Assembly (NCBI GenBank): GCA_049965095.1
Contig: JBMFWR010000002.1
Span: forward strand, 1 to 64,000
Origin: JAKAWW01 sp049965095
Lineage (GTDB): Archaea; Micrarchaeota; Micrarchaeia; Micrarchaeales; Micrarchaeaceae
Reading direction: 5' to 3'
Length of the DNA stretch: 64,000 nucleotides
Positions 7,088 through 15,809 of the stretch are shown here, one piece after another (the stretch's first letter is position 1; the number at the start of each line of letters is the position of its first letter). The notes beneath the pieces are model-generated. The model ran no database searches and had not been told where the DNA came from. It saw only the letters and a program-made list of their open reading frames with translations. A program made the translations under genes and the position numbers.

Positions 7088-7792
7088 ATGCTTGCTAGAT
7101 ATGAAGAACTCACATTCATAATACCAACGCTTAACGAAGCAGGAAATATTAATAAAGTGATAAGCTCGCTTATGGCAAGGTACAAAGGAGCAAGAATCAT
7201 CTTTGCTGATGACGGATCAAAAGACGGCACAAGGGAAGCAATAATCTCATGGTCAAAAAAATATAAGGGCATTGAGCTCCTTGACAGGTCTAATGAGAAG
7301 GTGCACGGCCTTACTGTCAGCGTTATAAACGCCGCCATGATTGTTAGGACTAAATATACGATTGTGATGGACGCTGATATGCAACACCCAATAAGCAGGA
7401 TAGACGACATATACAAGAAGCTGCATGACTATGATATTGTGGTAGGGGTGCGCACACATGTCAGAAGATGGGGGTGGCATAGGAGGCTTCTATCAAAAGG
7501 CATGGCAGTGTTCTCGTATATTGTGTTCAAGCTGAGGGGCAAGCCCACATGCAATGATATGATGTCTGGCTTCTTTGGCATAAGATCAGATGTTTTCAAA
7601 AGAACAGTAAAGAAAAAAGGCAATAGGTATATTGCTACAGGCTACAAAGTGCTGCTTGACACACTGCGCTTGGTTGACAAGCCTATAAGTGTAGGTGAAG
7701 TGAAATATGCAACATTCCACATGCGCAAGGAGGGCAAATCCAAATTCAAGCCAAAGATAATCATTGATGCACTGAAATCAACATTGTGCTAG
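7088..7792 (+). CDS. Family 2 glycosyltransferase, dolichol-phosphate mannosyltransferase type
   Basis: A 234-residue GT-A fold enzyme. Seen: FIIPTLNEAGNI at the start of the nucleotide-sugar site, FADDGSKDGT, and the metal-binding VMDADMQHP. The length and the lack of strong C-terminal membrane helices match the short DPM1-like group, which moves a sugar from GDP- or UDP-sugar to a polyprenyl phosphate on the cytoplasmic membrane face, for protein glycosylation or surface polymers. ATG 7088 is preferred over GTG 7079. It follows the Nudix gene closely and precedes a carbamoyltransferase, which suggests, but does not prove, a role in surface glycan building. Confidence 0.85.
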   Translation: MLARYEELTFIIPTLNEAGNINKVISSLMARYKGARIIFADDGSKDGTREAIISWSKKYKGIELLDRSNEKVHGLTVSVINAAMIVRTKYTIVMDADMQHPISRIDDIYKKLHDYDIVVGVRTHVRRWGWHRRLLSKGMAVFSYIVFKLRGKPTCNDMMSGFFGIRSDVFKRTVKKKGNRYIATGYKVLLDTLRLVDKPISVGEVKYATFHMRKEGKSKFKPKIIIDALKSTLC

Positions 7793-7995
7793 CACTTTTC
7801 TTATTATTTGTGTGCAAATTTTGATTCAGAAATTGGCAATGACAAAACATTACTGAGTGAGAGATAGGAAATACAAGATACTAAATTTAATAAGCTTTGC
7901 GAGAAATAAAGTATAGGCTTTAGTGCATTGGATTTGAGGGCAATGCTGCTTTGGCAATGCAGATTTTGAAATTCTGCGCTTATTTGAGTGGTAGA

Positions 7996-9717
7996 ATGAT
8001 ATTAGGTATAGGAGATTCACATGATGCAGGATGCGCCATAATAGAAAAAGGCAAACCTATTGTGGCTGTCAACGAAGAAAGGTTTACGAAAAACAAGAAT
8101 GAAGTAGGATTCCCTGCGCATTCCATAAGGTATGCAACGCACAAAAAGGTAGATGAGATAGATGCTGTTGCGCTTGCCTGGATAGGGGGCAACGCATTGA
8201 TATCAAGAGTGTTTCCTTCCTGGGACAGGAAGAGGAGGAAGCTCTGGAGAAGGGAAATTCCAAAGCCTTCAAGGCTTAGCATGCACCTTACTAACTTCAT
8301 ATACAAGCTTGTCCAAAACCAAAATCCAAAGTTTCTGTGGCGTGCTGTTGGCAACAGCATAAGCACATATGAGACAAGAAAGCGCCTTTCTTCTGTGAGC
8401 AAGGAGCTTGGCTCTAAAAAAGTTTATGTAGTTGAACACCATCTAGCGCATGCTGCCGCAGCTTACTACGGCTCTGGATTCAAAGAAGCCCTTGTGATAA
8501 CCCTTGACGGAGCTGGCGATGGCCTAAGCGGCACCGTTTCAATAGGCGAGAAAGGAGAGCTGAAGAGACTTGCTGAATTTAAGGCTAGTTCAAGCATAGG
8601 CATATTCTATGGCGCTGCAACAGTAGCGTGCGACATGAGATATGGGGAAGACGAAGGGAAGCTCATGAGCCTTGCCGCCTACTCGTATCCTGCGGAGATA
8701 GAAGGGCTAGATGACTTTGTGCATTATGATCAAAAACAAAAGCAGCTTGTGAGCAAAAAGGGCACCAGAAACGAGCTACTTCTTGCAGAATACATGAAAG
8801 ACCACGTGCTTTCAAACCATGACAGAGAGTCGTTTGCGTATGCAGTGCAGAGGCACGTTGAAAAGCAGGTAATGACAATCGTAAGCCAGTGGATTAAGGA
8901 AACTGGTGTGCACAACGTGGCAGTAGGCGGCGGCTTCTTCTCCAACGTGATTACAAACATGCTAATAGAGCACATGCCAGAGGTCAAGAACTTTTTTGTG
9001 TTTCCGCATATGGGAGATGGCGGGCTCTCATATGGCTCCGCTTCATACATAGATTTCAAGCTCAACGGCAGGTTTCCTGCCAAGCAGATAGACAACATAT
9101 ATTTTGGCCCAGAATATACAGAAGAAGAGATAGGCTCCTCCCTGAAGCGCGCAGGAAAGCATTTGAAGATAGAGAGGCTTTCAGATCCTGTAGGGTATGC
9201 TGCAGATCTGATAGTCAAAAATAAGATAGTATTATGGTTCCAGGGGAGGATGGAATACGGTCCGAGGGCATTGGGCAACAGGAGCGTTCTTGCTCTGCCA
9301 AGCGATCCAGAGAACAGGAACAAGATAAACATAATAATCAAAAAACGTCCATACTACCAACCTTTCGCAAGCACCGTGCTTGAAGAAGATGCCCCAAAGA
9401 TTTTCGAGGATTACGTAGCGCCGAACAGGTTCATGACAAGCGCAAACATGGTAAGGCCGGAATTCCGCGATTTCATGGTGGCCGCATCGCATGTAGACCA
9501 TACCACAAGGCCGCAGATTCTGGGCAAGGAGAACAAGATCTACAGGGACCTAATAAGCAGGGTAAAGAATGAAACAGGTATAGGTGCAGTATTGAACACA
9601 AGCTTCAACAAACACGGCAAGCCGATAGTACTGTCACCTGAAGACGCAGTCTGGACACTTGAAAATACTGGTGCAGACACGCTTATAGTTGGAAGCTACC
9701 TTGTGGAAAAGAAATAG
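7996..9717 (+). CDS. Carbamoyltransferase, NodU/CmcH/TobZ family
   Basis: A 573-residue enzyme. The N-terminal Kae1/TsaD-like ATPase domain begins MILGIGDSHDAG and has the metal-binding VEHHLAHAAAAY (about residues 145-156) and LDGAGDGLSGTV. The C-terminal domain has RMEYGPRALGNRS (near 420) and LNTSFNKHGKP. Members join carbamoyl phosphate and ATP to carbamoyladenylate and transfer the carbamoyl group to a hydroxyl of a sugar or antibiotic. ATG 7996 was chosen because family homology begins exactly there; the longer frame from 7951 has an unrelated prefix. The gap 7793-7995 contains only A+T-rich sequence with a possible TATA (AAATTTAATAAG, near 7880) and no other gene. Context suggests surface glycan decoration. 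Confidence 0.9.
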   Translation: MILGIGDSHDAGCAIIEKGKPIVAVNEERFTKNKNEVGFPAHSIRYATHKKVDEIDAVALAWIGGNALISRVFPSWDRKRRKLWRREIPKPSRLSMHLTNFIYKLVQNQNPKFLWRAVGNSISTYETRKRLSSVSKELGSKKVYVVEHHLAHAAAAYYGSGFKEALVITLDGAGDGLSGTVSIGEKGELKRLAEFKASSSIGIFYGAATVACDMRYGEDEGKLMSLAAYSYPAEIEGLDDFVHYDQKQKQLVSKKGTRNELLLAEYMKDHVLSNHDRESFAYAVQRHVEKQVMTIVSQWIKETGVHNVAVGGGFFSNVITNMLIEHMPEVKNFFVFPHMGDGGLSYGSASYIDFKLNGRFPAKQIDNIYFGPEYTEEEIGSSLKRAGKHLKIERLSDPVGYAADLIVKNKIVLWFQGRMEYGPRALGNRSVLALPSDPENRNKINIIIKKRPYYQPFASTVLEEDAPKIFEDYVAPNRFMTSANMVRPEFRDFMVAASHVDHTTRPQILGKENKIYRDLISRVKNETGIGAVLNTSFNKHGKPIVLSPEDAVWTLENTGADTLIVGSYLVEKK

Positions 9718-9734
9718 AGAGCAATTGCTTCAAA

Positions 9735-10232
9735 TTATACCTGCCCATGCTCGGCCGCTTTTTCCTTTTCAGCATTACTCCTTAGCAGCTTGCCCTCACT
9801 GTGGAGCCTGGCTTCTGCAAACGTTGCAAAAACGGTCATCAGTACAGCCAGAGGCGCAAGAAGCTTTATGCTACTTTCATCTGGGCTGGAAATCGAATAA
9901 GTTATAGTCAACCCAGATATTACCCCAAGGGCATTTTCAAGAACTGCGACTAGGGCATTGCCTTCTGTGTTTCGCTGATCCTTTGATTCGGCGTAAAGCT
10001 TTTTCTGTTCATCTCCATATTTCTTAAGGAAGAAGCCACTCAGTGCAATGCCTGCAAAAGCTGGCACTGCAGCCAAAGGTGTTGCTTCTGGACCCTTGTT
10101 TTGAAGCATGTATATTGCAATTGTAGATCCTACGCCACCAATAATGCTGAATTTTATTGCACGTAAATAGCGCATATTCCTTATGTGCTTTTCAGTGCGC
10201 TCCTCTTCGGCCTTGCTTTTTATAATTTCCAT
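9735..10232 (-). CDS. Small membrane protein of unknown function
   Basis: A 165-residue protein not recognised from any family. The charged N terminus (EIIKSKAEEERTEKHIR) is followed by hydrophobic stretches near residues 27-45 (FSIIGGVGSTIAIYML), 53-68 (LAAVPAFAGIALSGFF), 95-113 (VAVLENALGVISGLTITY) and 123-140 (LLAPLAVLMTVFATFA), so three or four membrane helices with a charged C-terminal tail are likely. It is the last gene of a minus-strand group with the two genes upstream (gap of 14 bases) and may be cotranscribed with the metallopeptidase. Confidence 0.7.
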   Translation of the reverse strand: MEIIKSKAEEERTEKHIRNMRYLRAIKFSIIGGVGSTIAIYMLQNKGPEATPLAAVPAFAGIALSGFFLKKYGDEQKKLYAESKDQRNTEGNALVAVLENALGVISGLTITYSISSPDESSIKLLAPLAVLMTVFATFAEARLHSEGKLLRSNAEKEKAAEHGQV

Positions 10233-10246
10233 AGCATCACGATTTT

Positions 10247-10852
10247 CTAGTCCTCTTTAAGTAAGCCAAAATAATGGTCAAGCGTACTGCGGTTTCCTTC
10301 AAGCTTTTCAACTTTGTAAAGTATCTCATTTATCGCTTTTTTGACATCAAGCCATCTGCTTACCTGAAAAGAAAGCCTAAGAGCTTCTTTCCCATCTCTA
10401 GATTTAAATATTATCTCCTTAGAAGAGTTATTCATAAGCGCGTATACCATTTCCCCTCTGTAAGAAAAGGGGCATATTGCAAGATGCAGATAATCTGTAT
10501 TGCCATCTAGCATGAGCGATATGTTGGACATCAGGTATTTAGCGCCGCTATTAAATGGCTGGTCGTTTTTTGGAGCTGTGTCTTTTGCAAGCTCAAGCAC
10601 CTTTTTAGTCACCTTAAGCAGCGCAGATAACACTTTATCCTTCTCGCTATCCAAAAGCTCATTGCTCTTGTCGCTATCGAAAAATATAAAAACAGAGTAG
10701 ATTTTTTGCGGGTCTTCTTCTAGTATTACATTAATCTTTATGTACTTTTGGCCGCGAGGGGACTGTGCAACAGAAAATGATTCCAAGTAGCCTTCAATCT
10801 TGTTCTTTGGAGTTGTTTTTTGAGTTTCCACCATACCCACCATACATACCAT
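10247..10852 (-). CDS. Uncharacterised 201-residue protein
   Basis: Not recognised. The predicted protein is soluble, mixed alpha/beta, with alternating strands such as KYIKINVILEEDP and IYSVFIFFDSD in the first half and TDYLHLAICPFSYRGEMVYAL in the middle. ATG 10852 follows the metallopeptidase stop directly; further in-frame ATGs at codons 4 and 7 precede VETQKTTPKN, so the true start may be slightly later. It sits between the metallopeptidase and a membrane protein in one transcription unit, so the three may work together, but no function can be assigned. Confidence 0.7.
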   Translation of the reverse strand: MVCMVGMVETQKTTPKNKIEGYLESFSVAQSPRGQKYIKINVILEEDPQKIYSVFIFFDSDKSNELLDSEKDKVLSALLKVTKKVLELAKDTAPKNDQPFNSGAKYLMSNISLMLDGNTDYLHLAICPFSYRGEMVYALMNNSSKEIIFKSRDGKEALRLSFQVSRWLDVKKAINEILYKVEKLEGNRSTLDHYFGLLKED

Positions 10853-11935
10853 TCAATTTTGCGCGCTTGACAACTCGGCGCTACCCAATTCGTATATTTT
10901 TCTTATAGGATCATCATAGTCGTGATAGATGTGCCTTACTTGTACTATTATGTTGTCTATTGAGCCGTATTTTTCTATTAATCCCATTGCCGCCTCAATG
11001 CCAAAGAGGTAGTTAAGCTCTTTTTCAGTTATTTTGCCGCTTTTGTAGCTTTGCTTAAGCTCATTGCGCCTGCTTTCTATATTTTCGATATATGCGTTGC
11101 GCTTTCCCGGATAATATTCCTCAACTGTGGCAAGACCATTTATGATGCCAAGGAATTCAGCTTCAAGCTCCTTGGGCTTTGTTATGTTGCCAAAAGGCCC
11201 TTCTTTGATGCCCGGAAGAAGGTTTGTATTCTGCAGAACGTGCATGTATTCATGCGATATTACCTTTATTAAATCCCAGAAATCCTTTATCTCGTTGGGA
11301 TTGATTTTTGCGATATTTGGATTTTCTGGCGAAACCGTGCCGGAAACACCATCTTGAGGACTCATGCTGCTAATTAGGGTAAAGCCTTTCTTCAGAAAGA
11401 GCATTCCTATGAAAGCATTGCTCACCTGCTCTTTCAATGGGGTTATGCCTAGGTCAAAAAAGTATTCATACATAGAAAAAGCTTCATAGGTGCTGTATCT
11501 TTTGCCTCCTATTATCTCATACATATCGATATCGTTGTCTAGAGTTTTCAACTCCTCAGAATGAACCTTGTATATATTGAGTGGTGCATTGTTTGAGCTA
11601 TCTACAATGCCATATGTCATTTCTATGAACTCTTTTTCAACCTTAGGATAGTCTGTGTCACTATTAAGAACTGTGCTTATGAGGGTTTTTCTGAAATCAG
11701 AATTTTGAATTGTGCTATTATTGGCTTTTGACATCTTGCTCTCCAAGCCGCCAAGCTGTGTAAGAGCTTCTATAAAGCCTATTTTTGCCTCATCAGGCAT
11801 GCCGAGGATGCGCTGCATGCCTTTTTGGTCTATGACTATTCCGGAACCTTTTAGCTGTTCTTCTAACTGAAACTTAACAAACCCATTTAGCTCTCTGCCA
11901 GCATGGCTAATATCCTTTGTATTGTCAACGGGCAC
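10853..11935 (-). CDS. Putative zinc metallopeptidase with HEYMH motif
   Basis: A 360-residue protein with no obvious signal peptide. The centre contains VISHEYMHVLQNT, a perfect HExxH zinc motif (near residue 231), and about 25-30 residues later KPKELEAEFLG, whose Glu could be the third ligand as in gluzincins. This supports a zinc-dependent peptidase, though the family is not recognised and the remainder is helical and unfamiliar. GTG 11935 is preceded by a TATA-like ATATAAATATC (about 11955-11965), giving a near-leaderless start. It leads a three-gene minus-strand unit. An inverted repeat lies just beyond the TATA box. Confidence 0.6.
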   Translation of the reverse strand: MPVDNTKDISHAGRELNGFVKFQLEEQLKGSGIVIDQKGMQRILGMPDEAKIGFIEALTQLGGLESKMSKANNSTIQNSDFRKTLISTVLNSDTDYPKVEKEFIEMTYGIVDSSNNAPLNIYKVHSEELKTLDNDIDMYEIIGGKRYSTYEAFSMYEYFFDLGITPLKEQVSNAFIGMLFLKKGFTLISSMSPQDGVSGTVSPENPNIAKINPNEIKDFWDLIKVISHEYMHVLQNTNLLPGIKEGPFGNITKPKELEAEFLGIINGLATVEEYYPGKRNAYIENIESRRNELKQSYKSGKITEKELNYLFGIEAAMGLIEKYGSIDNIIVQVRHIYHDYDDPIRKIYELGSAELSSAQN

Positions 11936-11966
11936 ACTATACTAGCGCATATTTTGATATTTATAT

Positions 11967-11992
11967 GTTGCGAAAAATCCCGTTTTTGCAAC
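11967..11992. promoter_or_regulatory. Inverted repeat next to the metallopeptidase promoter
   Basis: GTTGCGAAAAA and TTTTTGCAAC are complementary arms (one bulged G) around a TCCCG loop. The site lies immediately upstream of the TATA element for the minus-strand peptidase gene, where an archaeal activator or repressor could bind. It could also form an RNA hairpin. The rest of 11993-12137 shows no gene. Confidence 0.4.
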
Positions 11993-12137
11993 AAAAATGA
12001 TGCTTTTTGCAAAATATAATGGAGCAGTTGTATGTCAGACACTTACCTTACATCAATTTTATTGAATAGGTTTATGATAGCTCCAATGCAAGGATAATTG
12101 CACAATGCACATGATATTGAATACAGAGCAGATGCAA

Positions 12138-12776
12138 TTAGCCGTAAAGGTTGTTCACGTTACTTTCACTTGGGGTTTTTCCTTCATCAAGTTCTAGATC
12201 CTCGACAGTTATGCGGAGCAACCCTTTGACACTTCTTGATACTGAAGGCGCAATATCTTTGGCAGCTTCTATAATATAATTGTAGCCGTCTATAAGGCTA
12301 GTGGCACGCATTGCATTGTCAATCATTATGATTGTATTCCATGCTTTCCTCTCTAATACATCGCGCCCTTCTGTAGAGCGCATTAGGCTCTCGCTTATGC
12401 CTATGGCCATATGGAGCAATGTTCCATAATAGCCGTTTGGCGGCTCGTTCACCACCTTTATCATGCCAGAGAGAGCAGATGCAAGATCCACAAGAAGATT
12501 GTTTTCAAGTGCAAAACGCATAAATTCAGATACGCTTTCTCCATTTTCTTTTGCCATGTCTGCCAGCTCGTCATAATTCTCAACTAGGGTCTTTGCAGAA
12601 CTGCCTATCAGCTTGTTGAAGTATTTTTCGTCAACCTTTGATAGTTGCACCTTGCCATCAAAAGAGAGTGCGTAAAATTCCATTCCAACAACAATCTTTT
12701 TTAATGTTTCGATTGCCTCTATGGCCGCATTTTCTGCAGCTGTCATGTCGTTTCTCTTAAGTTTGAATAATCCCAT
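12138..12776 (-). CDS. Uncharacterised helical protein, 212 residues
   Basis: Not recognised. The protein is predicted to be almost entirely helical and soluble, with many Ala, Glu and Leu residues (AAENAAIEAIETLKKIVVG, then ALENNLLVDLASALSGMIKV) and an acidic C-terminal tail after a strand-like LLRITVEDLELDEG. A weak TATA-like stretch on the minus strand (about 12800-12830) precedes ATG 12776. It is separated from the metallopeptidase unit by 200 bases and transcribed in the same direction. Real coding sequence is likely from composition and length; function unknown. Confidence 0.7.
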   Translation of the reverse strand: MGLFKLKRNDMTAAENAAIEAIETLKKIVVGMEFYALSFDGKVQLSKVDEKYFNKLIGSSAKTLVENYDELADMAKENGESVSEFMRFALENNLLVDLASALSGMIKVVNEPPNGYYGTLLHMAIGISESLMRSTEGRDVLERKAWNTIIMIDNAMRATSLIDGYNYIIEAAKDIAPSVSRSVKGLLRITVEDLELDEGKTPSESNVNNLYG

Positions 12777-12897
12777 TTTACCTCCATTTAATGCAATTTT
12801 TTAAGGTAATATATAAACTTATCTTTTTGGTGTATTTATTGCATCTTTTGAAATCGATTAAGCAAGTTAGTAAAATGCATCGCTTTATTTGAATTTC

Positions 12898-13587
12898 TCA
12901 CAGTTTTACAAACTTTGCCTCAACTCCGTTCATGAAATCCTTCATGCTGAATCTCTGCATGTCAGAGAGCATGCGCCTGTATTCAGATGGATTTTGTGCA
13001 ATGAAGAAAACCTTCTTTATGCCTATGTTCTTGATCCCTATCTCTATGTCGTGCGCAGCCTCATCGATGGAATTCAAGTGCACAAAATAGGTGTTGTCGC
13101 GCTCGAGCCCCGCCTTTTTGCAAATTTCATTGTAATTTCCTTTTGATGCATAGGTAAAGGCAAGCACATGCATGCTATTGCTCTCGTTGTGGTATTTGCT
13201 CAGGTCTATCGGCTCTACCGAAACCTTTACGCCAGGAGCCATTTCCTTGATCGCCCGCTCCTGCTTGGCGTAATTAATCTTTTCAAGCTCGTCAAGCGTC
13301 TCAAAATGCTCAGCTGAGAACTGGCTGACAAGCGCATCTTTCACTTCGCTGCTTACGCCCATACCTTTCTTTAGCGCACCATATACCACTTTCATTGCGC
13401 CGCAGTCGTTGTGCGGCATCAGCTTTATTTCTGTAATGTTTTCGCTATCAAGTATTCCACGTATGCTACCCTTCATGCCAGATATGTTTGCGCCTGCATT
13501 GCGCAGTACCAAACCACCTGCAACATTGCTGTCTTCTATAGTGCCATTGAGCCTCATGTCCATGCAGCTTATTGTCAAAACTGTCAT
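12898..13587 (-). CDS. Beta-class carbonic anhydrase-like protein
   Basis: A 229-residue protein with all three zinc ligands of beta carbonic anhydrases: Cys in ISCMDMRL near residue 9, then the conserved RNAGANISG segment, and His and Cys in LMPHNDCGAM about 50 residues later. The CxDxR arrangement (CMDMR) supplies the catalytic Asp-Arg pair. Beta-CAs interconvert CO2 and bicarbonate. The second half departs from typical enzymes and is longer than the short archaeal Cab type, so a related hydrolase of the same fold is possible. ATG 13587 was chosen; a GTG lies three codons upstream. Confidence 0.75.
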   Translation of the reverse strand: MTVLTISCMDMRLNGTIEDSNVAGGLVLRNAGANISGMKGSIRGILDSENITEIKLMPHNDCGAMKVVYGALKKGMGVSSEVKDALVSQFSAEHFETLDELEKINYAKQERAIKEMAPGVKVSVEPIDLSKYHNESNSMHVLAFTYASKGNYNEICKKAGLERDNTYFVHLNSIDEAAHDIEIGIKNIGIKKVFFIAQNPSEYRRMLSDMQRFSMKDFMNGVEAKFVKL

Positions 13588-13769
13588 CAAATACACCAGA
13601 TATTATTTGTCGCAAGCGCATAAAAGGTTTGCCATATAATCGCATAGGGCATTTTGCTCTGATTGCCTACAATTCCAATACCTTTGCTATGCATGTGCAG
13701 AACAATGCTGTAGGTGTGCAATTGGTGCACTACAAAACCGATTGCTACAATGGCTGCTTCAAAACTTCG
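13587..13769 (-). CDS. Possible small protein, 60 residues
   Basis: A minus-strand ORF starting at ATG 13769, with the A+T-rich palindromic TATA region of the helicase promoter (TTAAATATAAATATTTG, about 13775-13796) directly upstream, and ending where the carbonic anhydrase starts (ATTTGATGA overlap). The predicted peptide has a hydrophobic stretch (AAIVAIGFVVHQL) and several His residues. The spacing suits a divergent promoter, but the ORF lies opposite another open frame and has no recognised relatives, so it may be fortuitous. Confidence 0.22.
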   Translation of the reverse strand, partial: RSFEAAIVAIGFVVHQLHTYSIVLHMHSKGIGIVGNQSKMPYAIIWQTFYALATNNIWCI

Positions 13770-13811
13770 CATATTCTGCAAATATTTATATTTAAACGTG
13801 CATTTAGGATT

Positions 13812-15362
13812 ATGCGACCTAGCTGGGATGAGCTGCTTCCATATTCCAAGCTCGTAAATACGGAAGGCATGGAGCCAAGGGCATATCAGATCAATATAGC
13901 AAAAAGTGTCTTTGGAGGCAAGAGCACCCTTGTAGTGCTGCCGACTGGGCTCGGCAAGACAATGATAGCCGTGCTGGCAATAGCAAAGGCATTGCATTCG
14001 GGCAAGCGTGCGCTCTTCCTTGCGCCTACAAAGCCTCTGAGCGAGCAGCATTTCGCCACACTTTCAAGGCTTCTTAACATAGAAAAAAGCATGATGTTGC
14101 TTCTTACCGGAAGCATTCAGCCGGCTAAAAGAGCAGAACTAGAAGCAAATTCAAGAGTAATAGTTGGAACGCCGCAAACAGTGGCAAACGACCTTTCAAG
14201 AGGAGCTTTAAGCCTTGAGAATTTCGGCGTTGTGGTGTTTGACGAGTGCCACAGGGCTGTTGGCAAATACGCCTATACATACATAGCAAACGAGTGCAAG
14301 GCGCGCGGCATACAGCTGCTTGGCATGACAGCATCGCCAGGAGGCGACAAGAAGCGCATAAGCGCGCTAATAGACGCGCTCGGCATAGAAAACATAGAGA
14401 TAAGGAGCTCTTCAGACATAGATGTTGAGCCATACGTAATGCAGAAGGACATGCATGTCATATATGTTGAGAAGAGCCCTACCATAGATGCGATAGCAGG
14501 ATTGCTTAAACCAGTGATAAACGAGCACCTAAGCAACCTTTACACCCATGGGTTGAGCCCTTTCAAGTATTTTGACAACATGCCGAAAGGCAGGCTCATA
14601 GAGATAGGAAACAATATAGCGAAGATACAAGCCACGAACTACAAGTATATGGCGCTCAACAATTATTCATACGTGCTGCACTTGAATCACGCATACGACC
14701 TTGTGACAACAGAAACTATATATTCGTTCATAAAGTATTTTGAAGCCTTGAAAGAGAGGTCGGAGCAGAGCAGGAACGTGCGTAACATACTTGCAAACGG
14801 CAATGTTAGCAGCGCATTGGCACTTGCTAAAAAAGCAATAGAAAACAACGAGGAGCACCCAAAGGTAGAGACGCTTGTTGGTCTCCTCAATAACGGCTTG
14901 AAAGGCAAGAGCGTGATAGTTTTCGGCCAGTATAGGACAACGATAAAAAGGATTGCGGAGATACTTCGCGCTAATGGCATAGACGCAAGGGCTTTCATGG
15001 GCAAAAAAGAAGGAATTACCCAAGAAGCGCAATCTGCTGTGCTGGAGGACTTTAGGAACAACAAATTTAGAGTGCTTGTCGCCACTTCTATAGGCGAGGA
15101 AGGCCTAGATATACCAGCGGTTGATTCCGTTGTGTTTTACGAGCCGATACCGAGCGAGATAAGGAACATACAGAGGCGCGGCAGGGCAGGAAGGCTCAAG
15201 TACGGGAGCGTGTTCATACTTGCTGCACTGAAGACAAGGGACGAAGCGTATCTTATGATATCCAGGATAAGGGAGAAGAGGATGCGCGACATATTAATGC
15301 AGATGAAGGAGAAGCTGGCACTGGGCATAAGGCCAGAGGAGAAGCAGAAAAGGCTTGCATAA
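13812..15362 (+). CDS. Hef-like superfamily 2 helicase (nuclease domain absent)
   Basis: A 516-residue helicase of the archaeal Hef/FANCM group. Motifs in order: EPRAYQINIA (Q region), Walker A PTGLGKT near residue 43, DECH near 143, TASPGG near 172, and motif VI QRRGRAGR near 453. Hef in euryarchaea carries a C-terminal XPF nuclease and HhH domain; this protein stops shortly after the helicase core, so it is the helicase-only form. It should remodel stalled forks and branched DNA. ATG 13812 was chosen because family homology starts there and a TATA (ATATTTATATTTAAA) lies about 25 bases upstream. The Hjc resolvase gene follows 42 bases downstream, which supports a joint role. Confidence 0.9.
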   Translation: MRPSWDELLPYSKLVNTEGMEPRAYQINIAKSVFGGKSTLVVLPTGLGKTMIAVLAIAKALHSGKRALFLAPTKPLSEQHFATLSRLLNIEKSMMLLLTGSIQPAKRAELEANSRVIVGTPQTVANDLSRGALSLENFGVVVFDECHRAVGKYAYTYIANECKARGIQLLGMTASPGGDKKRISALIDALGIENIEIRSSSDIDVEPYVMQKDMHVIYVEKSPTIDAIAGLLKPVINEHLSNLYTHGLSPFKYFDNMPKGRLIEIGNNIAKIQATNYKYMALNNYSYVLHLNHAYDLVTTETIYSFIKYFEALKERSEQSRNVRNILANGNVSSALALAKKAIENNEEHPKVETLVGLLNNGLKGKSVIVFGQYRTTIKRIAEILRANGIDARAFMGKKEGITQEAQSAVLEDFRNNKFRVLVATSIGEEGLDIPAVDSVVFYEPIPSEIRNIQRRGRAGRLKYGSVFILAALKTRDEAYLMISRIREKRMRDILMQMKEKLALGIRPEEKQKRLA

Positions 15363-15404
15363 AGGCTTTATACCTTTTCGGGCATATGTATAAAATGTGA
15401 TTTT

Positions 15405-15800
15405 TTGCTGAGGTATTCGAAAGGCGCCAGAAGCGAAAGGGAGCTTGTCAATTTTTTCCACGGGATGAAATATTCTGTAGTAAGAGCGGCGGGCAGCGGC
15501 GTGAATGCGCTAAGCCCCGACCTGATAGTAGCGAAGAATGGGAAAAGCTTTGTGCTGGAGTGCAAAGCCTGGGACAAGGGCAGCATATCGGTGCCTATAG
15601 ACAAGGTTGAAACGCTTCTGGAGTGGGAAAGAAACGGAAACATGGAAGCATATATTGCATGGAGAATGAGCAATGTTGGCTGGTTTTTGATAAAGCCTAA
15701 TAAGATGAAAAAAACGGGCAAGAATTACACTGTAACAAGGGACATGATTAAAAAGGAAGGCCTTACGATAGAATCTTTTATAAATATGGCACAGATGTAG
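15405..15800 (+). CDS. hjc: Holliday junction resolvase Hjc
   Basis: A 131-residue nuclease of the archaeal Hjc family. The N-terminal YSKGARSERELVNFF contains the conserved catalytic Glu, followed by VVRAAGSG, SPDLIVAKNG and the ECKAWDKG strand, giving the E-xn-D-xn-ExK active site. Hjc cuts four-way DNA junctions symmetrically as a dimer. No ATG is available; TTG 15405 fits, with a TATA-like CTTTATACC at about 15366-15374 some 30 bases upstream. It lies between the Hef-like helicase and Taw1, all on the plus strand. Confidence 0.92.
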   Translation: MLRYSKGARSERELVNFFHGMKYSVVRAAGSGVNALSPDLIVAKNGKSFVLECKAWDKGSISVPIDKVETLLEWERNGNMEAYIAWRMSNVGWFLIKPNKMKKTGKNYTVTRDMIKKEGLTIESFINMAQM

Positions 15801-15809
15801 TGCAATGGT

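Noticed and set aside
13572..13811. 80-codon N-terminal extension of the helicase
   Set aside because: The extension contains the promoter TATA region and has no helicase-family sequence; ATG 13812 fits the family start.
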